Positions 21,784 through 29,860 are shown, numbered from the stretch's first letter. The stretch: DNA of 32,683 bases from Candidatus Parcubacteria bacterium (GCA_027449645.1 DAIDLF010000030.1:1-32683); one strand, 5' to 3'. Made by a program: numbers and translations. Notes: generated by a model not told the origin, from the letters alone.

Positions 21784-24700
21784 GCGCGATCCACGCAGGC
21801 TTGCCATCGAGCGTGGTGGATTCCTCGGCTTTATATTTGTCCGCGCGGCGATAGGAAACTTCCTTTGCGCCGACCTCCGCCTTGAATGCCGCTTCATGGT
21901 TTTCCACTGCCGCACGCGCAATGTCCGGGAGTTCCATCATCGCCGCAATGCGGTCCTTGGGCGAAAGCCCCGCCTTTTGGCGCAGCTCCTGAAACATGCG
22001 CACCACGTCGCGCAACAGCCCTTCTTCGCGGAGCGCTTCGGTGATGACCGTATCGAGCAAAGCTTCTTTTTGTTTGGCGTTTACGATGATCTTTTTCACG
22101 TTCACTTCTTCAGCCACGATCGCCTGAAGGGCGGAAGGGAGTTTGGTACTCACCGTCATAGAAGCTAAAGGCTGGCGCACTTTGATCCCCGCGGCGGCAC
22201 GCTTTGCAAGGCCTTGCGCGGCAAACTCCCGGGCCATCGTCATGGCGCTAATCAGCTTCTTGTCCAACTTCTTCGCGGAGGAACGCGGCCACGCATCCAG
22301 ATGCACGGAATCCTCGGCCCCGCCGAGCGGACCGTAAAGGGCCTCGCTCATGAACGGCGTAAACGGCGCCATCATGAGGACAAGGGAACGGAGGACATGC
22401 CCCAGCGTCGCCGATGCCGCTTTGTAGTCCGCAACATTCGCCGCCTTCTGGAGGCGCCGGCGCGAGCGGCGGATATACCAGCGCGAGAGATCGTCCACAA
22501 ACGCTTCGATGGCGAGCGCCGCCTCGCGGATCTCGTAATGATCGAGTTTTGCGGTGGCGGCCATGACCAGCTCGTCGAGCCGCGCAAGGATCCACTGATC
22601 GAGCACATGCTTCGGCGTTGCGGGCAGCTTCGCTTTGGGATCGGCATATGTCTTCCAGAACAGGAACGAGTTGTAGGCGATAAGATGCATCCGGCGGAAC
22701 GATTTTGCGATCTCCGCCTCGTCGAAGTTTTTGGGTTCGCCGAACGGCGATCCGGTGAAGAAATACCAGCGCAGGGCATCCACCCCATATTTATCGATGA
22801 TCGCGAACGGCTCCACGGTGTTCCCTTTGGACTTGGACATCTTCTGCCCGAACTTGTCGTTGATGAGCCCAAGCGCGATCACGTTTTTATACGGCGTCTT
22901 GTAACCGAGCGCCGTGGCGATCGCCATCATGGTGTAAAACCAGCCCCGCGTCTGATCCATGCCTTCCGAAATGAAATCGGCAGGATAGGCCAACCCGGAA
23001 GGCGCCTTGCCTCCGGCCTTCGCGCCGCCGGCGAACGGATAGTGCGCCTGTGCGTACGGCATAGAGCCCGAGTCGTACCACACGTCCGCAACCTCGGGCA
23101 CGCGGCGCATCGGCGCCGCGCATTTCGGGCACGGCAGGACGATATCGTCCACAAAGGGACGGTGGAGGTCCGGAGCCCCGGTGTCATCGCGCGGCAAGAT
23201 CTTCAGGGAAAGTTCCCTCACTTCCGCGAAGCCGATGAACCCTTTGGCGCCGCGCTGCTTTGCGCCGCGGCGCTCGCATGCCTCGATCTCCTCGATGGCG
23301 CGCTTCTCGGTCCATCCTTCGGCGGCCTGAAAGAAGGCCCAGATGGGATATTCATGGCTCACAATGAGGATGCGCTTCCCCTCGTATTTTTCCTCGCACT
23401 CCTGGAGGAACTTCCACACGCGGGCGCGCACGTCGCGCACCGACTCGCCGCCCTCCGGCCGCTTTTCGAAGCGCGAGGCATACGTGGGGAAGAACCTTGC
23501 ATATGCCTCGTCGCGGAGGCCGGAAAGCGAAGGGCCGAGATGGATCTCCTCGATGCGCGCATCGGCGGAGCATTGTGCCGGCGCGAGGCCAAGCTCCTTT
23601 GCAGCGATATCCGCCGTCTCCGAGGTCCGCTCGATGTCCGAGTGGATAAGCACATCGATCGCTTCTCCGCGCTTCTTGAGGGCCGCGGCGAAGGCCTTTG
23701 CAGACCGCTCCGCCTCCTTTCTCCCGCGCGGCGTAAGTTTGAGGTATTTCCGCTGGCCGGAATCGATGATGTCGAAGATATTGCTCTCCGCTTCGCCGTG
23801 GCGCATCACCCAGTAGCGGTTGCGCGAGCCGCCGGCAAGGCGGTCAAGTTCCTGCAGGCTGCCAACCACTTCGGTATGCCCGCACGGCGCGCATTCCCAG
23901 ATCGGAAGCGGCGCACCCCAGTAGCGTTCGCGCGAAAGGTTCCAATCTTTCACCTCGCGCAGCCATTCGCCGAAACGGCCGTCCTTCACGTGCGAAGGCA
24001 CCCAGTCCACCATAGCGTTGTTCTTGAGCAATTCCGCACGAAGCTTGGACATCCCGATGAACCACGACATGCGGGCGTAATACAAAATGGGCGTGCCGCA
24101 GCGCCAGCAATGCGGGTATTCGTGCGTATAGGATTCCACGCGGAGCAGGTTGCCGTGCGCCTGGAGATTGGTGAAGATCTTTTCCTCGGTGTCCTTCGCC
24201 TTCACGTACTGTCCGCCGAATCCATTCACTTCGTTCGTGAACTTCCCCTCCTCGTTCACCGTGTGCACCTGCGGCAACCCGAGCTTTTTGCCGAGCGCAT
24301 AGTCGTCCTCGCCGTACATCACCGCCGTATGCACCACGCCCGTGCCGTCCGTCGTCGTGACGAAGCTCGCAGGATAGACGCGGTAGGAGATCTCCGACTT
24401 GAGCGACGGCACGTCGAAAAGCGGCGCATATTCCAGGCCGACCAGATCCTTGCCCTTGATGTCGTCATAGACCACCTGCAGCTCCTCGCCGTCCTTGAAC
24501 ACCTCCTTCACGCGCGCACTGGCGAGAATATAAAGTTCCTTCGTCCCCTTCACGCGCAGCGCCGTATAGGATATCTTTTCCCCCACCGCAAGCGCCACGT
24601 TGCCCGGCAGGGTCCACGGCGTGGTGGTCCAGGAAAGGATGTACGTCGGCGGCTTCACGGCGTGCGCGCCGATTTTCTGCCCCGGTTTCAAGGGAAATTT

Positions 24701-25345
24701 CACATAGACCGACGTATCGGTGACCTCTTTGTAGCCCTGTGCGAGCTCATGCGACGAAAGCGCCGTGCCGCAGCGCGTGCACCAGGGCACCACCTTATGC
24801 CCCTTATACAGCAGTTTCCGTGCGGCGATCTCCGAAAGCGTCCACCAGATGGATTCTATGAACTCCGGCTCGTACGTGACGTAGGCATCCTTGAGGTCCA
24901 GCCAGTAGCCGATGCGCCGCGTCATCCGCTCCCACTCATCCTTGTAGATCCACACCTGCTCCTTCGCCTTCTCATTGAACTGCTTCACGCCATACTGTTC
25001 GATGTCGCGCTTGCTCTTGAGGCCAAGCGCCTTCTCGGCGGCCATCTCCACCGGGAGGCCGTGCGTGTCCCATCCCGCGCGGCGCGGCACGCGGAAACCC
25101 TGCATCGCCTTGTAGCGCAGGACGACGTCCTTCACCACGCGCGCGAGCACGTGGTGGATCCCCGGCCTGCCGTTCGCATAGGGAGGCCCTTCATAGAACA
25201 CGAAGGTCTTCGCACTCGGCTTTTTGGCAAGCGACCGCTCAAAGACATGCTGCTCATCCCAAAAGCGAAGGATCTGTTCCTCAGATTCGGGAAGATTGAA
25301 CTGTGCCCCAAGAAAATCCTTCTTGCCGCCGCGTGATGATGCCAT
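21767..25345 (-). CDS. ileS: Isoleucyl-tRNA synthetase with inserted histidine-phosphatase domain
   Basis: Class I synthetase that charges tRNA-Ile, with CP1 editing domain (WTTTPWTLPGN and GVVHTAVMYGEDDY segments). The 1192-aa product has the HIGH-equivalent PGIHHVLA (residues 61-68), GWDTHGLPVE, a CWRC zinc-type pair, CAPC and CPKC ribbon cysteines, and KMSKS at 835-839, then the anticodon-binding region. It is longer than the usual 930-1050 aa because a phosphoglycerate-mutase-like domain (about 509-717) is inserted between SLQELDRLAG and PDLHRPFVDD, i.e. in the zinc-ribbon linker before the second half of the catalytic fold. Sequence on both sides of the insert is uninterrupted IleRS. Start: ATG 25345, 7 nt after TGCTATTTT; the in-frame ATG at 25381 lies upstream of it. 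It overlaps the convergent coiled-coil gene by 17 bp. Confidence 0.96.
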   Translation of the reverse strand: MASSRGGKKDFLGAQFNLPESEEQILRFWDEQHVFERSLAKKPSAKTFVFYEGPPYANGRPGIHHVLARVVKDVVLRYKAMQGFRVPRRAGWDTHGLPVEMAAEKALGLKSKRDIEQYGVKQFNEKAKEQVWIYKDEWERMTRRIGYWLDLKDAYVTYEPEFIESIWWTLSEIAARKLLYKGHKVVPWCTRCGTALSSHELAQGYKEVTDTSVYVKFPLKPGQKIGAHAVKPPTYILSWTTTPWTLPGNVALAVGEKISYTALRVKGTKELYILASARVKEVFKDGEELQVVYDDIKGKDLVGLEYAPLFDVPSLKSEISYRVYPASFVTTTDGTGVVHTAVMYGEDDYALGKKLGLPQVHTVNEEGKFTNEVNGFGGQYVKAKDTEEKIFTNLQAHGNLLRVESYTHEYPHCWRCGTPILYYARMSWFIGMSKLRAELLKNNAMVDWVPSHVKDGRFGEWLREVKDWNLSRERYWGAPLPIWECAPCGHTEVVGSLQELDRLAGGSRNRYWVMRHGEAESNIFDIIDSGQRKYLKLTPRGRKEAERSAKAFAAALKKRGEAIDVLIHSDIERTSETADIAAKELGLAPAQCSADARIEEIHLGPSLSGLRDEAYARFFPTYASRFEKRPEGGESVRDVRARVWKFLQECEEKYEGKRILIVSHEYPIWAFFQAAEGWTEKRAIEEIEACERRGAKQRGAKGFIGFAEVRELSLKILPRDDTGAPDLHRPFVDDIVLPCPKCAAPMRRVPEVADVWYDSGSMPYAQAHYPFAGGAKAGGKAPSGLAYPADFISEGMDQTRGWFYTMMAIATALGYKTPYKNVIALGLINDKFGQKMSKSKGNTVEPFAIIDKYGVDALRWYFFTGSPFGEPKNFDEAEIAKSFRRMHLIAYNSFLFWKTYADPKAKLPATPKHVLDQWILARLDELVMAATAKLDHYEIREAALAIEAFVDDLSRWYIRRSRRRLQKAANVADYKAASATLGHVLRSLVLMMAPFTPFMSEALYGPLGGAEDSVHLDAWPRSSAKKLDKKLISAMTMAREFAAQGLAKRAAAGIKVRQPLASMTVSTKLPSALQAIVAEEVNVKKIIVNAKQKEALLDTVITEALREEGLLRDVVRMFQELRQKAGLSPKDRIAAMMELPDIARAAVENHEAAFKAEVGAKEVSYRRADKYKAEESTTLDGKPAWIALRTLD
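23195..23821 (-). other. Histidine-phosphatase (PGM-like) domain inside ileS
   Basis: Encodes ileS residues about 509-717. Visible catalytic features of the family are the phosphohistidine motif MRHGE (His516), SDIERTSETA with the conserved Arg (about 573), the GGES motif (Glu about 634), and the second histidine in LIVSHEYPI (His664). The domain closes with FAEVRELSL, typical of the family's last strand. All key residues are present, so phosphatase or mutase activity is possible. The reading frame is intact through the domain. Confidence 0.9.
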
Positions 25346-25352
25346 GTCTCTT

Positions 25353-25361
25353 AAAATAGCA
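25353..25361 (-). promoter_or_regulatory. Extended -10 promoter for ileS
   Basis: TGCTATTTT on the minus strand, 7 nt before the ATG at 25345. It lies just downstream of the terminator of the 136-aa gene, so ileS needs its own promoter. Confidence 0.5.
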
Positions 25362-25376
25362 GGTTTTGCGGGAAGT

Positions 25377-25422
25377 TTCAAAAAAGAAAAGGTCCCGCGC
25401 GCATGATGCGTTGCGCAGGACC
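25377..25422 (-). terminator. Rho-independent terminator after the 136-aa gene
   Basis: On the minus strand, a hairpin GGTCCTGCGC...GCGCGGGACC (25391-25422) is followed by TTTTCTTTTTT. It separates the 136-aa gene from ileS. Confidence 0.85.
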
Positions 25423-25434
25423 CTCGGTATGGTT

Positions 25435-25455
25435 CCTCAGCGTACCACGCTGAGG
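25435..25455. repeat. Perfect 9-bp inverted repeat over a stop codon
   Basis: CCTCAGCGT-acc-ACGCTGAGG: a 9-bp stem with a 3-nt loop that spans the last codons and the TGA of the 136-aa gene, just before its terminator hairpin. Confidence 0.75.
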
Positions 25456-25847
25456 ATATTGGCGTTCTCTATTCTGACCACGGCATCGAGCGGAAGCCGG
25501 ATCTTCGCTTCATGCTCAACCCCTTTGCTCGATGCTGCGCTGCCCCTGAGGACCCAGTGATAGGTCTTGCGCAGCGGCCATAGCGAAAAAGGGCTGAGAT
25601 AATAGCTCCAACATCCGTTGATGATGAACGTCCTTCTGTCCACCGTGGCAGTAAGCGCCGCATGCGGAATCTTCACGCCCTTCACGAACCATGCATCCAC
25701 TTCACGGTCCAGGACGGGAGCTGAAGCAAAGACGATCCTGCGCACATGTGCGGCGACGACCGTCAGCTCACGATCCCCGGCTTTGCATTTCACGAGAATG
25801 CCCACGATATCCTCCTGCATCCCGCCTGTTTCCGGCGGAACACCCAT
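25437..25847 (-). CDS. Unknown protein, 136 aa
   Basis: I recognise no family. The sequence mixes short beta-like segments (IVGILVKCKAGDRELTVVAAHVRRIVFA, TFIINGCWSYYLSPF, AKIRLPLDAVVRIENANILSVV) and has no signal peptide or membrane helix, so a small cytoplasmic beta-rich protein is likely. The case for a real gene is strong: a good promoter upstream (TTGAAA, 18 nt, TATACT), and a perfect hairpin over the stop codon followed by a textbook terminator, making it a self-contained unit between argS and ileS. ATG 25847 lies 14 nt after the -10; ATG 25820 is an alternative. The stop is TGA. Confidence 0.65.
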   Translation of the reverse strand: MGVPPETGGMQEDIVGILVKCKAGDRELTVVAAHVRRIVFASAPVLDREVDAWFVKGVKIPHAALTATVDRRTFIINGCWSYYLSPFSLWPLRKTYHWVLRGSAASSKGVEHEAKIRLPLDAVVRIENANILSVVR

Positions 25848-25861
25848 AGATTGCTTCCGGC

Positions 25862-25891
25862 AGTATATACCCCGACGTCAGATCCTTTCAA
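25862..25891 (-). promoter_or_regulatory. Promoter for the 136-aa gene
   Basis: Minus strand: TTGAAA (25886-25891), 18-nt spacer, TATACT (25862-25867). The -35 lies within the last codons of argS. Confidence 0.7.
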
Positions 25892-27644
25892 GCGCCCGGA
25901 TGCCGAGCAGGCGCAATCCTGAGGCAAGCACGTGGGCGGTGACCTCAATAAGCCTGAGCCGCGCCTCGCGGCGCATGGCATCCTCATCCTTCAGGATGGG
26001 CGTCGTCTCATAGAACTTGTTCGCGGCCACGGCAAGCCGGTAGCAATACGCCGCGAGGCCGCTCGGCGCCAGGCGCTCGGCCGCACGGGCAGCCGCATCC
26101 GGGAATTCCGCAAGCCGGCGGACAAGGGCAAGTTCGGCATCGGTCGCGATGAAAGCCTGAAGGCCCTCGGGCGCCGCACCACCGGTCGCGGAAACCTTGC
26201 CCGCGCCCGCTTCCTCGGCTTTGCGGCGCACGCTTTGCAGGCGGGCATAGGCATACTGGAGATACGGTCCCGCATCGCCATCGAACGAAAGGGATTTCTC
26301 AAAATCGAACACGATATCCTGCCCCGGGTTCTGTTTGAGAATGGAATACCGCACCGCACCGAGCGCGATGGCTTCGGTCGCCTCATCCCGATCGGCGTCA
26401 GCGAGCATGCTCCGCTCGCTCACCTTCCCGCGCAGCCGCTCCGAGACCTGCGCAAGCAAAGCTTCCGCAGTGATGACATTCCCCTTGCGCGAGGACATCT
26501 TGCCCGAGGCGAAACGCAGCATGCCATGGCTCACGTGGGTCGTCTTCCCGGCAAGGTCGGGGATCAGCAGGTCCACCACCTTGAGGAGCACCTTGAAATA
26601 ATCGTTCTGCTCGTTGCCCGTGAGAACAATGGAAGCATCAAAGGCGAAATCGCGCCGCTTGCGCACGGTGAGGCCGAGTTCCTTCGCTTCATAGGTCGGC
26701 ACGCCGCGCGAATTCACGAACACCCTCGTGTGGAGCCCGTAGGATTCGCCTTTGAACACCACGGCTCCCTCGCTGTGCTCAAGGATGCCTTTCGCAATGC
26801 CTTCCTCCACGGCCTTCAGGCCGTCTTCCACCACTTCGCTCTCCCAATAGTTCCTCACGAAATCCGTATCCAGGCGGAGGAAAAGCTCCTTGAATTTGGC
26901 GATGCTCACTTCCCTGCCCCACGCGTAGAGCGCTTCGATTTCGGGATCGGCATGGTCAAAGATGGTGCGGTTCAATACGTCGATCTCCTCGCGCGCCCGG
27001 GGATCTTCTTCATAGCGCGCAGACCCATCCACATAGGCCGCCGCCCAAAAGGCAAGCTGTGCCGACTCGCTCTCCTCGCGCACGGCGGGGATGTCGTTCC
27101 TTCTCTGCAGCGCGCCGAACATGGCCTTGGCCACATGCAGGCCCACGTCGCCCCCATAGGAAAGCCGCTTCACCTCGGCGCCCTGGAACTCGATGAGCCG
27201 GGCCATGGATTCGCCGATGGCATTGCTCATAAGATGGCCAATATGGAATTCCTTGAACGGGTTCGGATCGGTGAACTCCACGAGCACCGTGGCGCCGGCA
27301 CGGGCATTGCCCCGGCCAAAACGTTTCCCGAGATCATCTTTGGCGATACGGGCGAAAGCCTGTTGGATCGCCCGTGGGCTCATCCAGAAGTTCACGAATC
27401 CCGGAGTGGCAGGCTCCACCTTTTCAAAGAGCCCTTCCGGCGCGCGGTGCAGGGCCTCCCGCGCGATGTCCTCCGCGAGCGCCATCGGCGTCACGCCTTT
27501 CGGTTTCGCGAGCCGCATGGCGATATTCGTGGAAAAATGCCCGAATGCCGGCTCATCCGGCACGGAAAGTTCCACAGGAATACCCGCATCGGCGGCTTCT
27601 TTGCCGAGGATGCCGTGCAGTATCGCAATGATGTCGTCTTTCAT
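25878..27644 (-). CDS. argS: Arginyl-tRNA synthetase
   Basis: Class I synthetase that charges tRNA-Arg. The 588-aa product has the N-terminal Add-1 domain, the HIGH motif in FTDPNPFKEFHIGHLMSNAI, VKRLSYGGDVGLHVAKAM, the TYEAKELGL stretch, GKMSSRKGN as the KMSKS-like loop, and a C-terminal DALR anticodon-binding domain ending LLGIRALERI. Length is normal. In-frame codons upstream to 27770 run antisense through smpB and are excluded; ATG 27644 gives the family N-terminus (MKDDIIAIL). It is divergent from smpB with 64 bp between start codons. No clear promoter was found for argS; a TATATC about 18 nt upstream is a weak candidate. The stop is TGA. Confidence 0.97.
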   Translation of the reverse strand: MKDDIIAILHGILGKEAADAGIPVELSVPDEPAFGHFSTNIAMRLAKPKGVTPMALAEDIAREALHRAPEGLFEKVEPATPGFVNFWMSPRAIQQAFARIAKDDLGKRFGRGNARAGATVLVEFTDPNPFKEFHIGHLMSNAIGESMARLIEFQGAEVKRLSYGGDVGLHVAKAMFGALQRRNDIPAVREESESAQLAFWAAAYVDGSARYEEDPRAREEIDVLNRTIFDHADPEIEALYAWGREVSIAKFKELFLRLDTDFVRNYWESEVVEDGLKAVEEGIAKGILEHSEGAVVFKGESYGLHTRVFVNSRGVPTYEAKELGLTVRKRRDFAFDASIVLTGNEQNDYFKVLLKVVDLLIPDLAGKTTHVSHGMLRFASGKMSSRKGNVITAEALLAQVSERLRGKVSERSMLADADRDEATEAIALGAVRYSILKQNPGQDIVFDFEKSLSFDGDAGPYLQYAYARLQSVRRKAEEAGAGKVSATGGAAPEGLQAFIATDAELALVRRLAEFPDAAARAAERLAPSGLAAYCYRLAVAANKFYETTPILKDEDAMRREARLRLIEVTAHVLASGLRLLGIRALERI

Positions 27645-27696
27645 GGTCGTGGTGATGGCGGCGATATAAAGGTCGCGTTCTTTTCGCCTTTGATAA

Positions 27697-27702
27697 TATA
27701 AT
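27697..27702 (+). promoter_or_regulatory. smpB -10 box (leaderless)
   Basis: Perfect TATAAT ending 6 nt (AGAGGG) before the smpB ATG. The -35 region is poor. Confidence 0.65.
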
Positions 27703-27708
27703 AGAGGG

Positions 27709-28194
27709 ATGGCAGACCACAAGCAAAGCAGCAAGGGCAAGGCGCGCCCGCATACGGAACCCGTCACCATCGCAGAGAACCGGCGGGCGCGTTTTGATTA
27801 TGAGATCAAAGAGACCTACGAGGCCTGCATTGAGCTCGTCGGCCATGAAGTGAAAAGCGCCAAGCACGGCATGATGCAGCTCGCAGGGACGCACGTGCTC
27901 GTCCGCGGCGGGGAGGTATGGCTCGTGAATGCGCAGATCCCGCCTTACCAGCCCGGCAACACGCCAAGCGACTACGAGCCTGACCGCGTGCGGCGGCTCC
28001 TGCTCTCCCGCAATGAGATCGCGGCGCTCGGCGCGATGCTCAAGGAAAAGACCGCGCACGTGATCCCCCTGCGCGCCTATGTGGCGCACGGACTCATCAA
28101 GATAGCGCTGGGCGTGGGACGGTCGCGCAAAAAAGCCGACAAGCGCGACGTGCTCAAAAAGCGCTCGCACCTGCGCGAGATGCGGGAACGTTAG
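27709..28194 (+). CDS. smpB: SsrA-binding protein
   Basis: Partner of tmRNA in rescue of stalled ribosomes. The 161-aa product has the SmpB core: NRRARFDYEIKETYEACIELVGHEVKSAKHG, the VWLVNAQIPPY segment, the R(V/R)RRLLLSRNEI stretch, and the basic GRSRKKADKRDVLKKRSHLRE C-terminal tail that enters the ribosomal decoding site. The N-terminal extension of about 25 residues is basic and low in complexity. Start: the only ATG that precedes the family N-terminus, 6 nt after TATAAT. The tmRNA gene ssrA is not in this window. It ends 9 nt from the convergent DsbA-like gene. Confidence 0.96.
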   Translation: MADHKQSSKGKARPHTEPVTIAENRRARFDYEIKETYEACIELVGHEVKSAKHGMMQLAGTHVLVRGGEVWLVNAQIPPYQPGNTPSDYEPDRVRRLLLSRNEIAALGAMLKEKTAHVIPLRAYVAHGLIKIALGVGRSRKKADKRDVLKKRSHLREMRER

Positions 28195-28203
28195 CGCGGC
28201 GCG

Positions 28204-28941
28204 TCAGCCCGTAGAAGAGGACGCAAGGGCGGCATCCAACACTGCCTTGAATTCCGCATAGCTCGTCGGGTTGGGAATCTGCTTCAAGTTCACAAAAAAC
28301 GTGGGGGTATGGTCCACGCTCGCCGCATTGCCGCTCGCCACGTCGGCGGCGATCTTGCTCGTCACCTTCGGGGCATTGATGTCGGCGTCGAACTTTGCCA
28401 CATCAAGGCCGAGCGACTGCGCATAGCCGTTGAAATATTTTGCGACGACCTGCGTGGGATCCGTGGTCACCCAGTCGTTCTGCTTCGCATAGAGCAGGTC
28501 ATGCATCTGCCAGAACGCCGACGCGCCGCCCTCCATGCCCGCCGCTTCGGCGGCCTGCGCACTGATGCCCGCATCAGGATGGATGGAATACAGCGGGAAT
28601 TCGCGGAACACGAAGTTCACGCGGGCGCCATAATCCTTGAAAAGCTGCTGCATCAGCGGCTGGTACTCGCCGCATGCCGGACACTCGAAATCGCCGTACT
28701 CAATGAGCGAGACGGAGGAGCTTGCATCGCCTTTCGCCCAATCCGCGCCGCTCACAGGCGGCACGGTGGTCGCCACGAAGCCCGCGGGCGCCACCGGCGT
28801 GCCGTTCGCGTTGACGCCGGATGAGTTGGAATATGCCGCGGCGGCAATGACACCCCCCACTACGAGAACCAGAAAACCGGAGATGAACCAAAGCGTGGCC
28901 TTGCTGGTCTCGCCGCGCCGGTCGCGAAGGAAAATATGCAT
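28204..28941 (-). CDS. Membrane-anchored DsbA-family thiol:disulfide oxidoreductase
   Basis: A 245-aa protein with an N-terminal membrane anchor (about residues 15-37, TLWFISGFLVLVVGGVIAAAA) and a thioredoxin-fold DsbA domain (Thioredoxin_4 type). The active site is CPAC (Cys87, Cys90) in YGDFECPACGEYQPLMQQL, followed by VNFVFREFPL, the helical insertion (AAEAAGMEGGASAFWQMHDLLY) and the cis-Pro loop HTPTFFVN. It acts outside the cytoplasmic membrane, probably introducing disulfides in exported proteins; several surface proteins in this window have paired Cys. A TAGAAT box ends 9 nt before the ATG. It is convergent with smpB. The DsbB or VKOR partner is not in the window. Confidence 0.9.
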   Translation of the reverse strand: MHIFLRDRRGETSKATLWFISGFLVLVVGGVIAAAAYSNSSGVNANGTPVAPAGFVATTVPPVSGADWAKGDASSSVSLIEYGDFECPACGEYQPLMQQLFKDYGARVNFVFREFPLYSIHPDAGISAQAAEAAGMEGGASAFWQMHDLLYAKQNDWVTTDPTQVVAKYFNGYAQSLGLDVAKFDADINAPKVTSKIAADVASGNAASVDHTPTFFVNLKQIPNPTSYAEFKAVLDAALASSSTG

Positions 28942-28950
28942 AGTTTTTTT

Positions 28951-28956
28951 ATTCTA
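28951..28956 (-). promoter_or_regulatory. Possible -10 box of the DsbA-like gene
   Basis: TAGAAT on the minus strand, 9 nt before the ATG, followed by an A-run. No convincing -35. Confidence 0.35.
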
Positions 28957-28967
28957 CCTATTTTTCG

Positions 28968-29000
28968 GGAAAAAGCTAACAAGCCGCACGGACCTGCGGC
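28968..29000 (-). terminator. Possible terminator after the CofE-like gene
   Basis: Minus strand: GCCGCA-GGTCCG-TGCGGC (29000-28983), followed by a broken T-tract (TTGTTAGCTTTTT). The stem is short, but it is placed 20 nt after the stop codon. Confidence 0.45.
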
Positions 29001-29020
29001 GCGGATGCGCATGCGGCAAT

Positions 29021-29860
29021 CTACCGCTTGAACTGGAGCTCGGTCTTGTTGTCCACAATCGTGTCGGGCTCCTTCGTGGGACCGATCTTCCGGACGATCA
29101 CGAACGGCGTCATTTTGTTGCCCTGCCCCAGCGGATTGTCGAGCAGCACGAGGCGCACCGTGCGCTTGTCGAGTCCCACGCCCGAACTCACGCCAAGCAC
29201 TTCCACATTGATGAAGTTCGCGTCCGCGGTGATGCACGGAACTCCCGTGCTTTTTTCGAACCGCTCGCAATCGGCCTGCGGATCCTTCGGCGGAAGCACG
29301 GCCCATTCGGTATAGGGATACATGTCTTCGGGAATGAACCCGTCGATTTCCGACACGCGGTGCCCGGCAACGATCCAGAACCATCCGCGCTTGCCGAAGA
29401 GCCTGCCCACGGCGCCGATCGCCATCGCAAGGATGATGCGCCACGCGCCGGCGATCTCGATCGCGAGCTGAAGCTTCTCCGGATTGTTCCACGCCGTCAT
29501 ATGCTTGTGCTTGGTCACGCCTTTTTGCACCAGCCGCGCAAGCCAGGTGACCTTCACGCTCGAGATATGCCGCACCAGCTTCTGCGAGATGGACACCATC
29601 TTCTCGGAGATCGCGATCCAATCCCCCGGCTGTACGTGCGGCTTCACATATTCGCCGATGAGCGATTCCATGCTCTCCCCGAACTCGATGAGGCGCGGCA
29701 CGCGCACGGGAAAGCGCTCGTACTCGATCCCATCGACGACGATCTTCCTTCCCGGCTGGATGCCGGGCGCAAGGCCGGCCGCCCGGACCTTCTCCACGGT
29801 CGCGGCCATTTTTTCAGGATCGAGATGGATCACCGGATCCGCAGTTGATGAGGTGTTCAT
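29021..29860 (-). CDS. CofE-like coenzyme F420-0:glutamate ligase family protein
   Basis: A 279-aa protein that resembles the F420-0:gamma-glutamyl ligase (CofE) family. The FPVRVPRLIEFGESMESLIGEYV...GDWIAISEKMVSISQ region matches the family's GD-LVVxxKIVS core, and DANFINVEVLGVS plus RLVLLDNPLGQGNKMTPFVIV its second half. CofE adds glutamate to a phospholactate-containing deazaflavin. No other F420 gene is in this window and I know of no reason for a small CPR cell to make F420, so the substrate is probably different (another GTP-dependent amide ligation). Start: ATG 29860; two upstream in-frame ATGs (29881, 29899) lie at or before a TATCAT box (29870-29875). It follows the terminator of the PLP-enzyme gene. 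Confidence 0.6.
   Translation of the reverse strand: MNTSSTADPVIHLDPEKMAATVEKVRAAGLAPGIQPGRKIVVDGIEYERFPVRVPRLIEFGESMESLIGEYVKPHVQPGDWIAISEKMVSISQKLVRHISSVKVTWLARLVQKGVTKHKHMTAWNNPEKLQLAIEIAGAWRIILAMAIGAVGRLFGKRGWFWIVAGHRVSEIDGFIPEDMYPYTEWAVLPPKDPQADCERFEKSTGVPCITADANFINVEVLGVSSGVGLDKRTVRLVLLDNPLGQGNKMTPFVIVRKIGPTKEPDTIVDNKTELQFKR

Noticed and set aside
25141-25164. IleRS signature reads GIHH instead of HIGH
   Set aside because: From memory, the same PGIHHV form occurs in IleRS of other bacteria such as Bacteroidetes, so it is a known variant and not a loss of the active site.
22214-25336. Long plus-strand open frame (1040 codons) opposite ileS, and similar long frames opposite hisS, pilMN and argS
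   Set aside because: They are antisense shadows caused by high GC and codon bias. Their translations are rich in Arg, His and Leu with no domain, and the opposite strand encodes clear enzymes.
28204-28941. A simple thioredoxin call for the CPAC protein
   Set aside because: The helical insertion after the active site, the membrane anchor and the cis-Pro context fit the DsbA/Thioredoxin_4 group better.
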